DNA of 64,000 nt from an uncultured Kiloniellaceae bacterium (GTDB lineage Bacteria; Pseudomonadota; Alphaproteobacteria; Kiloniellales; Kiloniellaceae): NCBI GenBank assembly GCA_947493695.1, contig CANLSF010000001.1:806001-870000 (forward strand), read 5' to 3'. Each line of letters starts with the position of its first letter. Position 1 is the stretch's first letter. The position numbers and the translations under genes were made by a program. Below are positions 27,726 to 36,424 of the stretch, in pieces. The notes under the pieces were generated by a model, which saw nothing but the letters and a program-made list of their open reading frames with translations, searched no databases and was not told the DNA's origin.

Positions 27726-28976
27726 TTATTCGTAGGAAATACGGTAGACCGCCCCTGCTGAATCGTCGGACACCAGGATCGATCCGTCGGGCAGTTCGGT
27801 TACTGCGACCGGGCGACCCAGATATTCGCCATTTTCGGTCAGCCAGCCTTCGGCAAAGGCAACTGTCTCACCTACCGAACCGTCCTCGTTCACTGGGGTA
27901 AACATAACGCGGGCACCTACGGGCTCCGTGCGGTTCCAGGAGCCGTGCTGCGCTGAGAAGATGCCGCCTTTATAGGCCTCTGGGAACATCTTTCCGGTAT
28001 AGAAGTCCATCCCCAGATCGGCCGCGTGGGCTACCGTTTCGACGACTGGTGGGACTGAATCATCCGGTGCGATCGAGTCGCTGTACTCGTTGGTGCGTGT
28101 CGATCCACCGCCGTACCAGGGAAAGCCGAAGTGCTGGCCCATCTTGGTGATACGATTGATTTCACCCGGTGGAATATCGTCGCCCATCCCATCGACCTGA
28201 TTATCCGTAAACCAGAGCTCACCGTTGGCGGGATTGAAGTCCATGCCGACAGAATTACGCACGCCGGTGGCGTAAACCTCACGCCCGGTTCCGTCCGTGT
28301 TCATGCGGATGATCCCGCCGATGCCGGTTTGGGCATAGAGCTTCATCTTTTCAGGAGGAAAGACGTTGTAGGGTTGCCCGAGCGATATATAGAGCTTGTT
28401 GTCCGGACCGACCCGGCAGACCCGTGCAGTGTGGTTATAGGACTCTTCTTCCTCCGGGATCAGTTTGCCCTTGTCGACGACCAGAAAAGCCGCAACGTCA
28501 GGGCCCTCGTAAAAGAATTCGGCGGCTGGAAAGACCAGAACACGGTTCTGCTCCGCGACGTAGAGAAACCCGTCCTTCGAGAAACAGACGCCGTTTGGAA
28601 TCACCAGATCGACAGAGGGCGCGAAGATTTTGACCTCGTCGGCGATCCGGTCTTTGTCTCTATCGGTAACGGCCCACATCTTGTTTTTGCGGGTGCCGAC
28701 AAAGACGACGCCGGTGGTTGGCCCGACGGCCATATGACGGGCGTCCGGGACAAGCGCATAGAGATCGATCTTGAAACCGGATGGCAGCTTTACGTTTTCG
28801 AGATTTTTACGGATTTGAATGGCGGCGGATGAATCCTGTGGAATGGTTTCCATGTCCATCGACGCGCCGGTGGTTTTGAAGCTGGAGAGTTTTTCAAGGT
28901 TATCGGCGGCAGATCCTGAGCCGGCCCAAAAACAACCAAGTACGATGGCTGAAACGGTAGTGAACCACTTCGACAT
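27726..28976 (-). CDS. PQQ-dependent sugar dehydrogenase-like protein (sorbosone dehydrogenase family)
   Basis: 416 residues. Signal peptide (FTTVSAIVLGCFWAGSGSAA) then a six-bladed propeller of the glucose/sorbosone dehydrogenase family: ALVPDARHMAVGPTTGVVFVGT, VIPNGVCFSKDGFLYVAEQNRV, NDGTGREVYATGVRN-like blade at GVRNSVGMDFNP, GELWFTDNQVDGMGDDIPPGEIN and FSAQHGSWNR. These are the conserved binding regions of the PQQ-type soluble dehydrogenases, but substrate and cofactor use are inferred from family. A GGAGG ribosome site is ideal. Cytochrome c follows. Confidence 0.85.
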   Translation of the reverse strand: MSKWFTTVSAIVLGCFWAGSGSAADNLEKLSSFKTTGASMDMETIPQDSSAAIQIRKNLENVKLPSGFKIDLYALVPDARHMAVGPTTGVVFVGTRKNKMWAVTDRDKDRIADEVKIFAPSVDLVIPNGVCFSKDGFLYVAEQNRVLVFPAAEFFYEGPDVAAFLVVDKGKLIPEEEESYNHTARVCRVGPDNKLYISLGQPYNVFPPEKMKLYAQTGIGGIIRMNTDGTGREVYATGVRNSVGMDFNPANGELWFTDNQVDGMGDDIPPGEINRITKMGQHFGFPWYGGGSTRTNEYSDSIAPDDSVPPVVETVAHAADLGMDFYTGKMFPEAYKGGIFSAQHGSWNRTEPVGARVMFTPVNEDGSVGETVAFAEGWLTENGEYLGRPVAVTELPDGSILVSDDSAGAVYRISYE

Positions 28977-29222
28977 TCTTTCCTCCCATTTTCGATTGAA
29001 GTTTATTTGTTGTTCACGGCCCTCTTTACGTCTGGATTGAGTGTTGCTCTGACTGCTCGCGAGTCTATGCGAGAACGAAAAGCTTCGGTATTAGCCGTAA
29101 GGCCTATTGTCTTCCGGGGCGTTAAGCATACCGAGTGTTACGTTAAAGTGGCTGCTTTGGGCTATTTTTGTTGCCCTGGCGGCTTTATTAAACGGCGCCA
29201 ATGCCAGCCAAATTCGGGTTGT
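28977..29222. other. 246-base spacer, no gene seen
   Basis: Contains the promoter region of the minus-strand dehydrogenase; the plus-strand open frame 29007-29333 runs antisense into the DUF2244 gene and has no family resemblance. Confidence 0.5.
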
Positions 29223-29735
29223 TCAGACCTGTGCTTGCCGGGCCTTCACAAGGGCGTCCGTCACGGCGTTCGCGACTTCCGCGCGTTCTTCCGGTGCGAG
29301 AAAGCTTCCGATAACAAGGCTTTTGCCGTGTGACCGAAGCGTGAGATCCGAATCATGCTCCACCGGATTGTCGATGTGCACCTGCAGCCAGGCCGGTTGA
29401 AACTGCCATCGCCGGGCATCACCACGGAAGTTTACCTTGGTGACTTCCAGTTCTCTCGGCGACATGCAAAGCGTTTCGTAGTTGCGCCCGTCCCGGTAGT
29501 TGATGCGGAACGCTGCGTAGATCAGCAGGACATCGAAGCCCATAAAACCGACGACAGGCCATGCACCCGCGAGAAAGAAGGCCAGACCGCCTACGAAACT
29601 GATGGCGCAGACCGCGCTCATCAGGATCACGAAACCACGCGGACTGAGACTTCTGTTGGGCCTAAGGCAGGCGTTCAACAGAAGCGGCTCGGTGCTTTCT
29701 GCAATGCTCGGCGCTTGTGTCTCGACAGAGGTCAT
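29223..29735 (-). CDS. DUF2244 family membrane protein
   Basis: 170 residues. Pattern LNACLRPNRSLSPRGFVILMSAVCA, two membrane segments at about 35-80, then NYETLCMSPRELEVTKVN and HIDNPVEHDSDLTLRSHGKSL, typical of DUF2244 proteins. Function unknown. Starts MTSVETQ at 29735; the frame runs open another 480 bases antisense to nth, which is not part of it. Divergent from nth with 63 bases between. Confidence 0.85.
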   Translation of the reverse strand: MTSVETQAPSIAESTEPLLLNACLRPNRSLSPRGFVILMSAVCAISFVGGLAFFLAGAWPVVGFMGFDVLLIYAAFRINYRDGRNYETLCMSPRELEVTKVNFRGDARRWQFQPAWLQVHIDNPVEHDSDLTLRSHGKSLVIGSFLAPEERAEVANAVTDALVKARQAQV

Positions 29736-29798
29736 GGAGAAAGCATAATACGAAAGCGTAAAATCTTCGACAGTTTCTCTGAAAGTCAGACCTTCGCT

Positions 29799-30542
29799 AT
29801 GAAAAAAGCCGATAGAATTGAATTCTTCGACCGTTTTGCCGCCGCCCTGCCCGAGCCCAAGGGTGAGCTCGATTATGTGAACGTCTACACCATGCTGGTT
29901 GCGGTCGTGCTGTCGGCGCAGGCAACCGACGTGGGGGTCAATAAGGCCACCAAAGAGCTCTTCAAGATTGTCGATACGCCTGAAAAGATGCTGGCACTGG
30001 GCGAGGCGAAGCTGAAATCGCACATCAAAACAATCGGGCTTTTCAATTCGAAGGCCAAGAACGTCATCGCACTCTCGAAGCTGCTGGTCGAAGACTACGG
30101 CAGTGTGGTGCCGGAAGACCGCGACGAGCTTGAGAAGCTTCCGGGAGTCGGTCGGAAAACCGCCAATGTTGTCGTGAACCTCGCGTTCGGACAGCCGACC
30201 ATCGCGGTCGACACGCATCTTTTCCGGGTTTCAAATCGTACCGGCCTGGCACCCGGTAAAACCCCGCTCGAGGTTGAACGCAAGCTCGATAAGGCGGTTC
30301 CCGCCGATAAAAAGCTGCATGCTCATCATTGGCTGATCCTGCACGGACGCTACGTCTGCAAGGCCCGCAAGCCTGACTGTCTTTCCTGTCTCGTCGTGGA
30401 TCTCTGTGCTTTCAAGGCCAAGACAACTCTCGAGGCCCCAAAGGCGGCGAGCAAATCAAAGTCCGCAAAGGCCAGGACGGCGAAACCCGCCAAGAAAGCA
30501 GCCGAGACGACGGCCTCCAGATCACGGAAGCGCGCAGTTTGA
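29799..30542 (+). CDS. nth: Endonuclease III
   Basis: 247 residues. Bifunctional glycosylase/AP-lyase for oxidised pyrimidines. The helix-hairpin-helix LPGVGRKTANVV carries the catalytic Lys, AVDTHLFRV the catalytic Asp, and the C-terminal 4Fe-4S loop CKARKPDCLSCLVVDLC gives C-X6-C-X2-C-X5-C. After it comes a Lys/Ala-rich tail of about 45 residues, not essential to the fold. Start at ATG 29799; an upstream frame overlapping DUF2244 is not homologous. Confidence 0.97.
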   Translation: MKKADRIEFFDRFAAALPEPKGELDYVNVYTMLVAVVLSAQATDVGVNKATKELFKIVDTPEKMLALGEAKLKSHIKTIGLFNSKAKNVIALSKLLVEDYGSVVPEDRDELEKLPGVGRKTANVVVNLAFGQPTIAVDTHLFRVSNRTGLAPGKTPLEVERKLDKAVPADKKLHAHHWLILHGRYVCKARKPDCLSCLVVDLCAFKAKTTLEAPKAASKSKSAKARTAKPAKKAAETTASRSRKRAV

Positions 30543-30581
30543 TCTACGCGCCGATCTCAGCCTTGTTGCTGCTGAGCGGCG

Positions 30582-31079
30582 TTACGAGGTGAGTTGGGCG
30601 CGCAGGAGCTCGTTCAGGCAGCGGCGCTGATCACTGTTTTGCGCTTCGAGATCCCGGGCCTCGCTATAAACCACCTTGAAGGGGTTGTCCGGCTTATTGT
30701 CCTCGTTATAGAGGAAAACGTCGAGAACGCAGTCTTTCCCGCGGTACTGCCAGATTTCTGCAGGGCTTTCCCGGCGAACAAGATCCGGTTGGCCTAACAG
30801 GCCGTTCAGATCGTCCCGTGTCATTTTGATCAGCTGCTCGGGATCGTCGTCGATTTCCGGCAGGGCCGGCGCCCTGGGCACCGCGGTTTCCTGGACCGGC
30901 GCGCTCTCGCCGGAAGACTCCGAGACGCCGGTTTCGGTTTGGGCGTCGCCAGCCGAAGGTACGTTGCGAGACTGGGCACAGGCGCTCAAAATTCCGGCAA
31001 GAAGAACCATCGTTGCGGCTAAGGTAACCTGACGAAGTGGAGATCCGGTCTGCGTGGTTTTGTCTATCGGCAAATTCAC
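30582..31079 (-). CDS. Lipoprotein of unknown function
   Basis: 165 residues. Lipobox LSAC (Cys34) after a hydrophobic stretch, a Pro/Glu/Ser-rich linker (about 40-80), then a C-terminal domain with LLGQPDLVRRESPAEIWQYRGKDC. That segment resembles a BamE/SmpA-type fold element (loop-W-Y-C), and two Cys residues could form a disulfide. It overlaps the upstream membrane-protein gene by four bases (ATGA), so the two are one operon. Confidence 0.75.
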   Translation of the reverse strand: MNLPIDKTTQTGSPLRQVTLAATMVLLAGILSACAQSRNVPSAGDAQTETGVSESSGESAPVQETAVPRAPALPEIDDDPEQLIKMTRDDLNGLLGQPDLVRRESPAEIWQYRGKDCVLDVFLYNEDNKPDNPFKVVYSEARDLEAQNSDQRRCLNELLRAQLTS

Positions 31080-31804
31080 TGAGGGGTTCCTCCCGTCCGG
31101 CGCCGGTACTCCTCAAAAAGGTGGAGCATGAAGGCGGTGGCTATGATCGGCATGAAGAGATTCAGGATCGGGATCGTCAAGAGGAATGCGATCACCGCGC
31201 CCGCCATAATCACGCGCAGGCGGAAGTGCTTACGCAGACGGGTGGCTCCCTTGATATCCAGCCGCCGAACCGCAACCAGCTCAAAATACTCCCGCCCCAG
31301 AAGGTAGCCGTTGATCAGGTAAAACAGCACCAGGTTCATCGGTGGAATGAAAAGCAGCGCGATGTAAAACGGCAGCGCGACGAGGTTGATCACCAGGGTC
31401 ACCAGGGTAAAGACCAGAGCCCCGCGTATGGCTTCGCCGTTGGGCTGGTGCCGGGCCGGAGGAAGCCCCGGGTAGTGTTTGCGCTCGACGGCCTCGGCAA
31501 TGGGATCCAGCAGGAAAGACATGCCGATCAGCATGACCGAGGGAAAGAGAAACAGGCTGACGACCAGCAGCGCACCGATGTATGCCGCGCTGAACAGCCA
31601 GTTTGCAGCGTCCTGGATCCACTGGATGGAGACGCTTTCCGCAATCCACGCGCCAACTCCCTCGCCGAGCCAGGCTAGAGTGAAGCTGGCGATCACCCAG
31701 AGCAGGATGAAAACCGTCAGTGATATCAGAAAGGAAAAGACGAATACCCGGCGGAACGCAGGATCTGCGGACTGGCCGAAAGCCTTGGAGAGCGCATTGA
31801 ACAT
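31076..31804 (-). CDS. CysZ/EI24 domain membrane protein
   Basis: 242 residues. Four to six membrane segments (IISLTVFILLWVIASF, AYIGALLVVSLFLFPSVMLIG, LVFTLVTLVINLVALPFYIALLF, VIMAGAVIAFLLTIPILN) and the GYLLGREYFELVAVRRL loop that marks the EI24/CysZ family (TransRing-type sulfate permease CysZ in E. coli). Transport is inferred from family. It starts at the ATG MFNALSKAF (31804); an upstream frame to 31861 is less likely. Followed by an overlapping lipoprotein gene. Confidence 0.85.
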   Translation of the reverse strand: MFNALSKAFGQSADPAFRRVFVFSFLISLTVFILLWVIASFTLAWLGEGVGAWIAESVSIQWIQDAANWLFSAAYIGALLVVSLFLFPSVMLIGMSFLLDPIAEAVERKHYPGLPPARHQPNGEAIRGALVFTLVTLVINLVALPFYIALLFIPPMNLVLFYLINGYLLGREYFELVAVRRLDIKGATRLRKHFRLRVIMAGAVIAFLLTIPILNLFMPIIATAFMLHLFEEYRRRTGGTPQ

Positions 31805-32017
31805 AATCAGCTTTTTAAACCGCACTGCAGAGCGGGACAAGATGGCATTTTGCACCGCCATTCAGCGGCTTGCAGCCTCATTTACACGCGATAGCAGATC
31901 TGTAACAGCTTTTGTGGTTAGCTGCCGCAAAAGCGGTAAAGACTGTTAGCTTGCTGTAAATCAGCTCCGACTATACTCTGCGCGCCGTTTTCACGGAACT
32001 TTAGCGGAACAGCGAGA

Positions 32018-33010
32018 ATGACAGATCAGCTTTTGGACGTTGTCGGGATCGGCAACGCCATCGTCGACGTTTTGACCCAGTCAGATGACGCCTTTTTGGA
32101 TAAGCACGGCTTGGTCAAAGGCGCGATGACCTTGGTAGATGCCGAGCGTTCCGCTGCACTCTATGAGTCGATGGGGCCTTGCGTCGAAGCCTCGGGCGGA
32201 TCTGCGGGTAATACGATGGCCGGCGTTGCTGCTCTTGGCGGCAAGGGCGGTTACATCGGTAAGGTTCGGGACGATCAGCTGGGCCGCATCTTCCAGCATG
32301 ATATCCGCTCCGTTGGTATCGAGTTTAACAACCCACCCGCCTCAGACGGCCCTCCTACCGGGCGTTGCCTGATCATGGTCACGCCGGACGCCCAGCGGAC
32401 TATGAACACCTGTCTGGGTGCTGCTGTCGATCTGGGTCCGCAGGACCTCGATCTGGAGATGATCCGCCGCTCCAAGGTCACTTACATGGAGGGATATCTC
32501 TGGGATATGCCACCGGCCAAGGCTGCCTACCTGGAAGCTGCCGCTGCTGCCCATGCCGCAGGCCGTAAGGTTTCCTTAACCCTTTCCGACTCTTTTTGCG
32601 TCGAACGCCATCGGGACTCCTTCCTGGAGCTGATCAGTGGTCACGTTGATCTGCTCTTCGCCAACGACGACGAAATCTGTGCACTATTTCAGGTGGATAG
32701 CTTTGACGAAGCCATGGAAAAGGTTCGCGGACACTGCGAAATTGCCGCTTTGACCCGTGGAGAACAGGGGTCTGTGATCGTATCGGGCGAAGAAACTGTG
32801 GTGGTTGAAGCAGAATCTGTCGAGCAACTGGTTGACACGACGGGGGCAGGCGACCTATATGCCGCAGGATTCCTTTATGGCTATACACAGGGCAAGAGCC
32901 TTTACGACTGTGGCCGGATCGCTTCGATCGCCGCAGCCGAGGTTATCTCGCATTTTGGTGCCAGACCGGCGACCCCGCTCGCGGCATTTGTGAAACAGAA
33001 ACTTGGATAG
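32018..33010 (+). CDS. PfkB family kinase, adenosine-kinase type
   Basis: 330 residues. ASGGSAGNTMAGVAALG and RPVGG-like nucleoside site (VGIEFNNPPAS, TGRCLIMV), and DTTGAGDLYAAGFLYG with the catalytic Asp and anion hole. The full sequence resembles alphaproteobacterial adenosine kinase-like proteins. It phosphorylates adenosine or a related nucleoside/sugar; the substrate is not proven. Its start has GCGAGA before the ATG. It precedes typA by 39 bases on the same strand. Confidence 0.88.
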   Translation: MTDQLLDVVGIGNAIVDVLTQSDDAFLDKHGLVKGAMTLVDAERSAALYESMGPCVEASGGSAGNTMAGVAALGGKGGYIGKVRDDQLGRIFQHDIRSVGIEFNNPPASDGPPTGRCLIMVTPDAQRTMNTCLGAAVDLGPQDLDLEMIRRSKVTYMEGYLWDMPPAKAAYLEAAAAAHAAGRKVSLTLSDSFCVERHRDSFLELISGHVDLLFANDDEICALFQVDSFDEAMEKVRGHCEIAALTRGEQGSVIVSGEETVVVEAESVEQLVDTTGAGDLYAAGFLYGYTQGKSLYDCGRIASIAAAEVISHFGARPATPLAAFVKQKLG

Positions 33011-33049
33011 GGCATCACGTGCCGTCCAGGTGAACTCAAGGTAAAAACG

Positions 33050-34927
33050 ATGAGTGACACGTCCCAGGCCGGCAGCGGCCAGGTCGCGAGCGATCAGGTT
33101 AACAGCAAGCTTCGCAATGTCGCGATTATTGCCCACGTTGATCACGGCAAAACGACAATGGTCGACGAGCTGCTGAAGCAGTCCGGTGTTTACCGCGACA
33201 ATCAGCAGGTCACCGAGCGTGCCATGGACAGCAATGACCTGGAGCGCGAGCGCGGGATCACCATCCTGGCCAAGTGTACCGCCGTTGACTGGCAGGACAC
33301 GCGCATCAATATCGTCGACACTCCGGGCCATGCCGACTTCGGTGGCGAAGTCGAGCGCATCCTCTCCATGGTCGATGGTGTGGTGTTGCTGGTCGATGCC
33401 GCGGAAGGCCCCATGCCACAGACCAAGTTCGTGACCCAGAAGGCGTTGGCCCGTGGCCTGAACCCGATTGTGGTCATCAACAAGGCCGATAAGCCTGATG
33501 CGCGGCCCTTCTGGGTACAGGATCAGGTCTTCGATCTGTTCGGAGCGCTGGGCGCCAATGACCAGCAGCTGGACTTCCCGACGCTTTTCGCCTCGGCGAA
33601 ACAGGGTTGGGCAGTGACCGATTTGGAAGACCCACGCGAAAACATGACAGCGCTCTTCGATCTGGTGCTGGAATCGGTTCCGGCGCCTGCTGGCGATACC
33701 ACCAAGCCTTTTGCCATGCTCGCAACCACCCTGGAGGCCGATCCTTATCTTGGCCGCATTCTGACGGGCCGCATTCACAGTGGTGTTGCCAAGGTCAACA
33801 TGCCGGTTCGTGTCCTTGATCGAGATGGCAAGACGCTTCAGGAAGGCCGTCTCAGCAAACTTCTGTCTTTCCAGGGCCTCAAGCGGGTACCGGTTGATGA
33901 GGCCAGCGCAGGCGACATTGTTGCAATCGCAGGCCTGACTGAAGCGACTGTCGCCAATACCATCGCGGCAACCTCGGTCTCTGAGCCGATTACGGCCCAG
34001 CCGATCGATCCGCCGACCCTGGCCATGACCTTTGCCGTGAACGATTCACCTCTTGCCGGACGCGAAGGTGACAAGGTGACCAGCCGGATGATCCGCGATC
34101 GTCTGCTGCGTGAAGCCGAGGGCAACGTCGCAATTCGCATCACCGAGACCGAAGACAAGGATGCCTTCGAGGTTGCCGGACGTGGCGAACTCCAGTTGGG
34201 CGTCCTGATCGAAACCATGCGTCGTGAAGGCTACGAGCTTTCCATCAGTCGTCCCCGCGTTCTCTTCAAGACAGACCCGGAGAGCGGCCAGCGGCAGGAG
34301 CCGATGGAAGAGGTTGTGATCGATGTTGACGACGACTACTCCGGTGTCGTGGTCGAAAAGATGAGTGAACGCAAGGCTGAGCTGACCGACATGCGTCCTT
34401 CGGGCGGCGGCAAGACCCGGGTGACCTTCATCTCGCCCTCGCGCGGACTGATCGGTTATCACGGCGAATTCCTGACCGACACCCGCGGCACCGGCATCAT
34501 GAACCGTATTTTCCATGATTTCGGCCCTTACAAGGGACCGATCCAGGGGCGCCGGACCGGCGTTCTGATTTCCAACGGCACCGGCACAGCAGTGCCCTTC
34601 GCGCTTTGGAATCTGGAAGAGCGCGGTGAGATCTTCATTCATCCCGGCTCACCGGTCTATGAAGGCATGATCATCGGCGAGCATTCGCGGAACAATGACC
34701 TCGAAGTCAATCCGATGAAGGCAAAGCAGCTGACCAACATGCGTGCGTCCGGAAAGGATGAAGCCGTTCGTCTCACACCGCCGCGGGTCCGCAGCCTTGA
34801 GCAGGCGTTGTCCTACATTTCCGACGATGAGCTGGTCGAGGTCACACCGACGTCGATCCGTCTCCGCAAGCGGCTTCTGTGTCCCCATGAGCGCAAGAAA
34901 CAGAGCCGACTGAAGGATGCCGGCTGA
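33050..34927 (+). CDS. typA: Translational GTPase TypA/BipA
   Basis: 625 residues. G1 [16 protein letters not shown]3 [17 protein letters not shown]4 [10 protein letters not shown], then the EF-G-like domains III and V and the TypA C-terminal domain ([30 protein letters not shown]). A ribosome-binding GTPase used in low-temperature or stress growth and assembly. The N-terminal extension of about 20 residues is longer than in E. coli. It overlaps the next gene by 11 bases. Confidence 0.96.
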   Translation: MSDTSQAGSGQVASDQVNSKLRNVAIIAHVDHGKTTMVDELLKQSGVYRDNQQVTERAMDSNDLERERGITILAKCTAVDWQDTRINIVDTPGHADFGGEVERILSMVDGVVLLVDAAEGPMPQTKFVTQKALARGLNPIVVINKADKPDARPFWVQDQVFDLFGALGANDQQLDFPTLFASAKQGWAVTDLEDPRENMTALFDLVLESVPAPAGDTTKPFAMLATTLEADPYLGRILTGRIHSGVAKVNMPVRVLDRDGKTLQEGRLSKLLSFQGLKRVPVDEASAGDIVAIAGLTEATVANTIAATSVSEPITAQPIDPPTLAMTFAVNDSPLAGREGDKVTSRMIRDRLLREAEGNVAIRITETEDKDAFEVAGRGELQLGVLIETMRREGYELSISRPRVLFKTDPESGQRQEPMEEVVIDVDDDYSGVVVEKMSERKAELTDMRPSGGGKTRVTFISPSRGLIGYHGEFLTDTRGTGIMNRIFHDFGPYKGPIQGRRTGVLISNGTGTAVPFALWNLEERGEIFIHPGSPVYEGMIIGEHSRNNDLEVNPMKAKQLTNMRASGKDEAVRLTPPRVRSLEQALSYISDDELVEVTPTSIRLRKRLLCPHERKKQSRLKDAG

Positions 34928-36305
34928 AGCCAGCAGCAAGTCTGACAGCGCTTCGGCCCGGCTGAGCTGGGTCGCGGCGCTGTCGGTCTATCGGCACCCG
35001 CGTGTCTTGGGGATGCTCTTTCTCGGCTTTTCCGCGGGCCTGCCCTTTCTTCTGCTCTTCTCCACCCTTTCCTTCTGGATGAGCGATGTCGGCGTCAGTG
35101 TGACGACGATCGGCCTCTTCAGCTGGGTCGGAATTACTTTTTCAATCAAGGTCTTTTGGGCGCCGGTGGTCGACCGTCTGTCCGTGCCGCCCTTCACCAC
35201 GTTGCTTGGCAAGCGTCGTGGCTGGATGCTGCTGGCGCAGATTGGTATCGCTGCCGGGCTTCTGGGTATTTCCTACAGCGACCCGCTGCAGGATCTCGAA
35301 TCCATTGTTTATTTCGCTCTTCTCGTGGCCTTTGCCTCTGCCACGCAGGACATTGCCATCGACGCCTATCGCATTGAGGCGGTCGAGCAATCCTTGCAGG
35401 GCGCGATGTCCGGCACCTATCAGGTTGGATACCGCATTGGCCTCCTGGTGGCCGGCGCCGGCGCCCTTTATATTGCAGAACTTGTTTCCTGGCCGGCTGC
35501 CTACACAACCATGGCCGTCTTTGTCGGGATCGGAATGGTAACCGTGCTGATCATCCGGGAGCCCGAAGTTTCACGCGACCAGGCGACCCTTCAACGTGAG
35601 GCGGAACTGCTTGATCCGATTGAGGGACTTGGGCTGCGAAAAGGCCGGATGCATCGAATTGTTGCCTGGTTTTCCGGCGCTGTGGTCAGCCCGCTGGTGG
35701 ATTTCTTTGCACGCAATGGCAAATTCGCACTGATCATCCTGGCATTTGTAGGGCTGTACCGGCTCTCCGACATCACCCTCGGGGTCATGGCTAACCCCTT
35801 CTACAATGATATCGGCTTCTCGAAGATTGATATCGCCAACATCGCCAAGGTTTACGGCGTCGCGGCGACACTTGTGGGGGCCTTGCTGGGTGGGATTCTG
35901 GTCGTGCGGATCGGCCTTCTCAAGTCTCTGCTGATCGGTGCTATGATGGTGGCGCTGACCAATCTGGTTTTCGCTCTTTTAGCAGTGTCTGGCCCCGATT
36001 TGACGATGCTGACCCTTGCAATCAGTGCCGATAATGTTTCCGGCGGCCTCGCCGGGTCGGTTTTCATCGCTTATCTCTCGAGCCTTACCAACACGGCCTA
36101 TACAGCCACCCAGTACGCCCTCTTCTCCTCACTTTTTACCCTGCCCGGGAAAATCGTGGCGGGCGGCTCGGGCTATGTGGTTGAAGCGGCTGGCTATGTG
36201 AACTTCTTTTTCTACGCCTCAGCCCTGGGCATTCCGGCGATACTGCTGGTGCTCTATCTCATGTATCATGAACGCCAGAAGCCAGCGGCGGATCCGGAAG
36301 CTTAA
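34917..36305 (+). CDS. ampG: AmpG-type muropeptide permease (MFS)
   Basis: 462 residues, about 12-14 membrane segments. LGFSAGLPFLLLFSTLSFW, KVFWAPVVDRLSVPP, SATQDIAIDAYRIE and the GSVFIAYLSSLTNTAYTATQYALFSSLF helix are typical of AmpG. It imports anhydro-muropeptides for cell-wall recycling and beta-lactamase induction. Starts at the ATG 11 bases before the typA stop, so translation is probably coupled. No ampC is nearby. Confidence 0.92.
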   Translation: MPAEASSKSDSASARLSWVAALSVYRHPRVLGMLFLGFSAGLPFLLLFSTLSFWMSDVGVSVTTIGLFSWVGITFSIKVFWAPVVDRLSVPPFTTLLGKRRGWMLLAQIGIAAGLLGISYSDPLQDLESIVYFALLVAFASATQDIAIDAYRIEAVEQSLQGAMSGTYQVGYRIGLLVAGAGALYIAELVSWPAAYTTMAVFVGIGMVTVLIIREPEVSRDQATLQREAELLDPIEGLGLRKGRMHRIVAWFSGAVVSPLVDFFARNGKFALIILAFVGLYRLSDITLGVMANPFYNDIGFSKIDIANIAKVYGVAATLVGALLGGILVVRIGLLKSLLIGAMMVALTNLVFALLAVSGPDLTMLTLAISADNVSGGLAGSVFIAYLSSLTNTAYTATQYALFSSLFTLPGKIVAGGSGYVVEAAGYVNFFFYASALGIPAILLVLYLMYHERQKPAADPEA

Positions 36306-36424
36306 AGATCCCGTTTTCGCCTCTCAAGCCAAGTCAAATTGTCACAGACCGGCAATGATTTTTGCGCTGCAACAAAATCAGAATTACACTTGTTATTCCG
36401 TAACTTAAACAGTGGATACGGCAG

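Noticed and set aside
29736-30218. Extension of the DUF2244 frame to 331 residues by running antisense through nth
   Set aside because: The added part is antisense to the catalytic core of endonuclease III; the ATG at 29735 gives the normal DUF2244 length.
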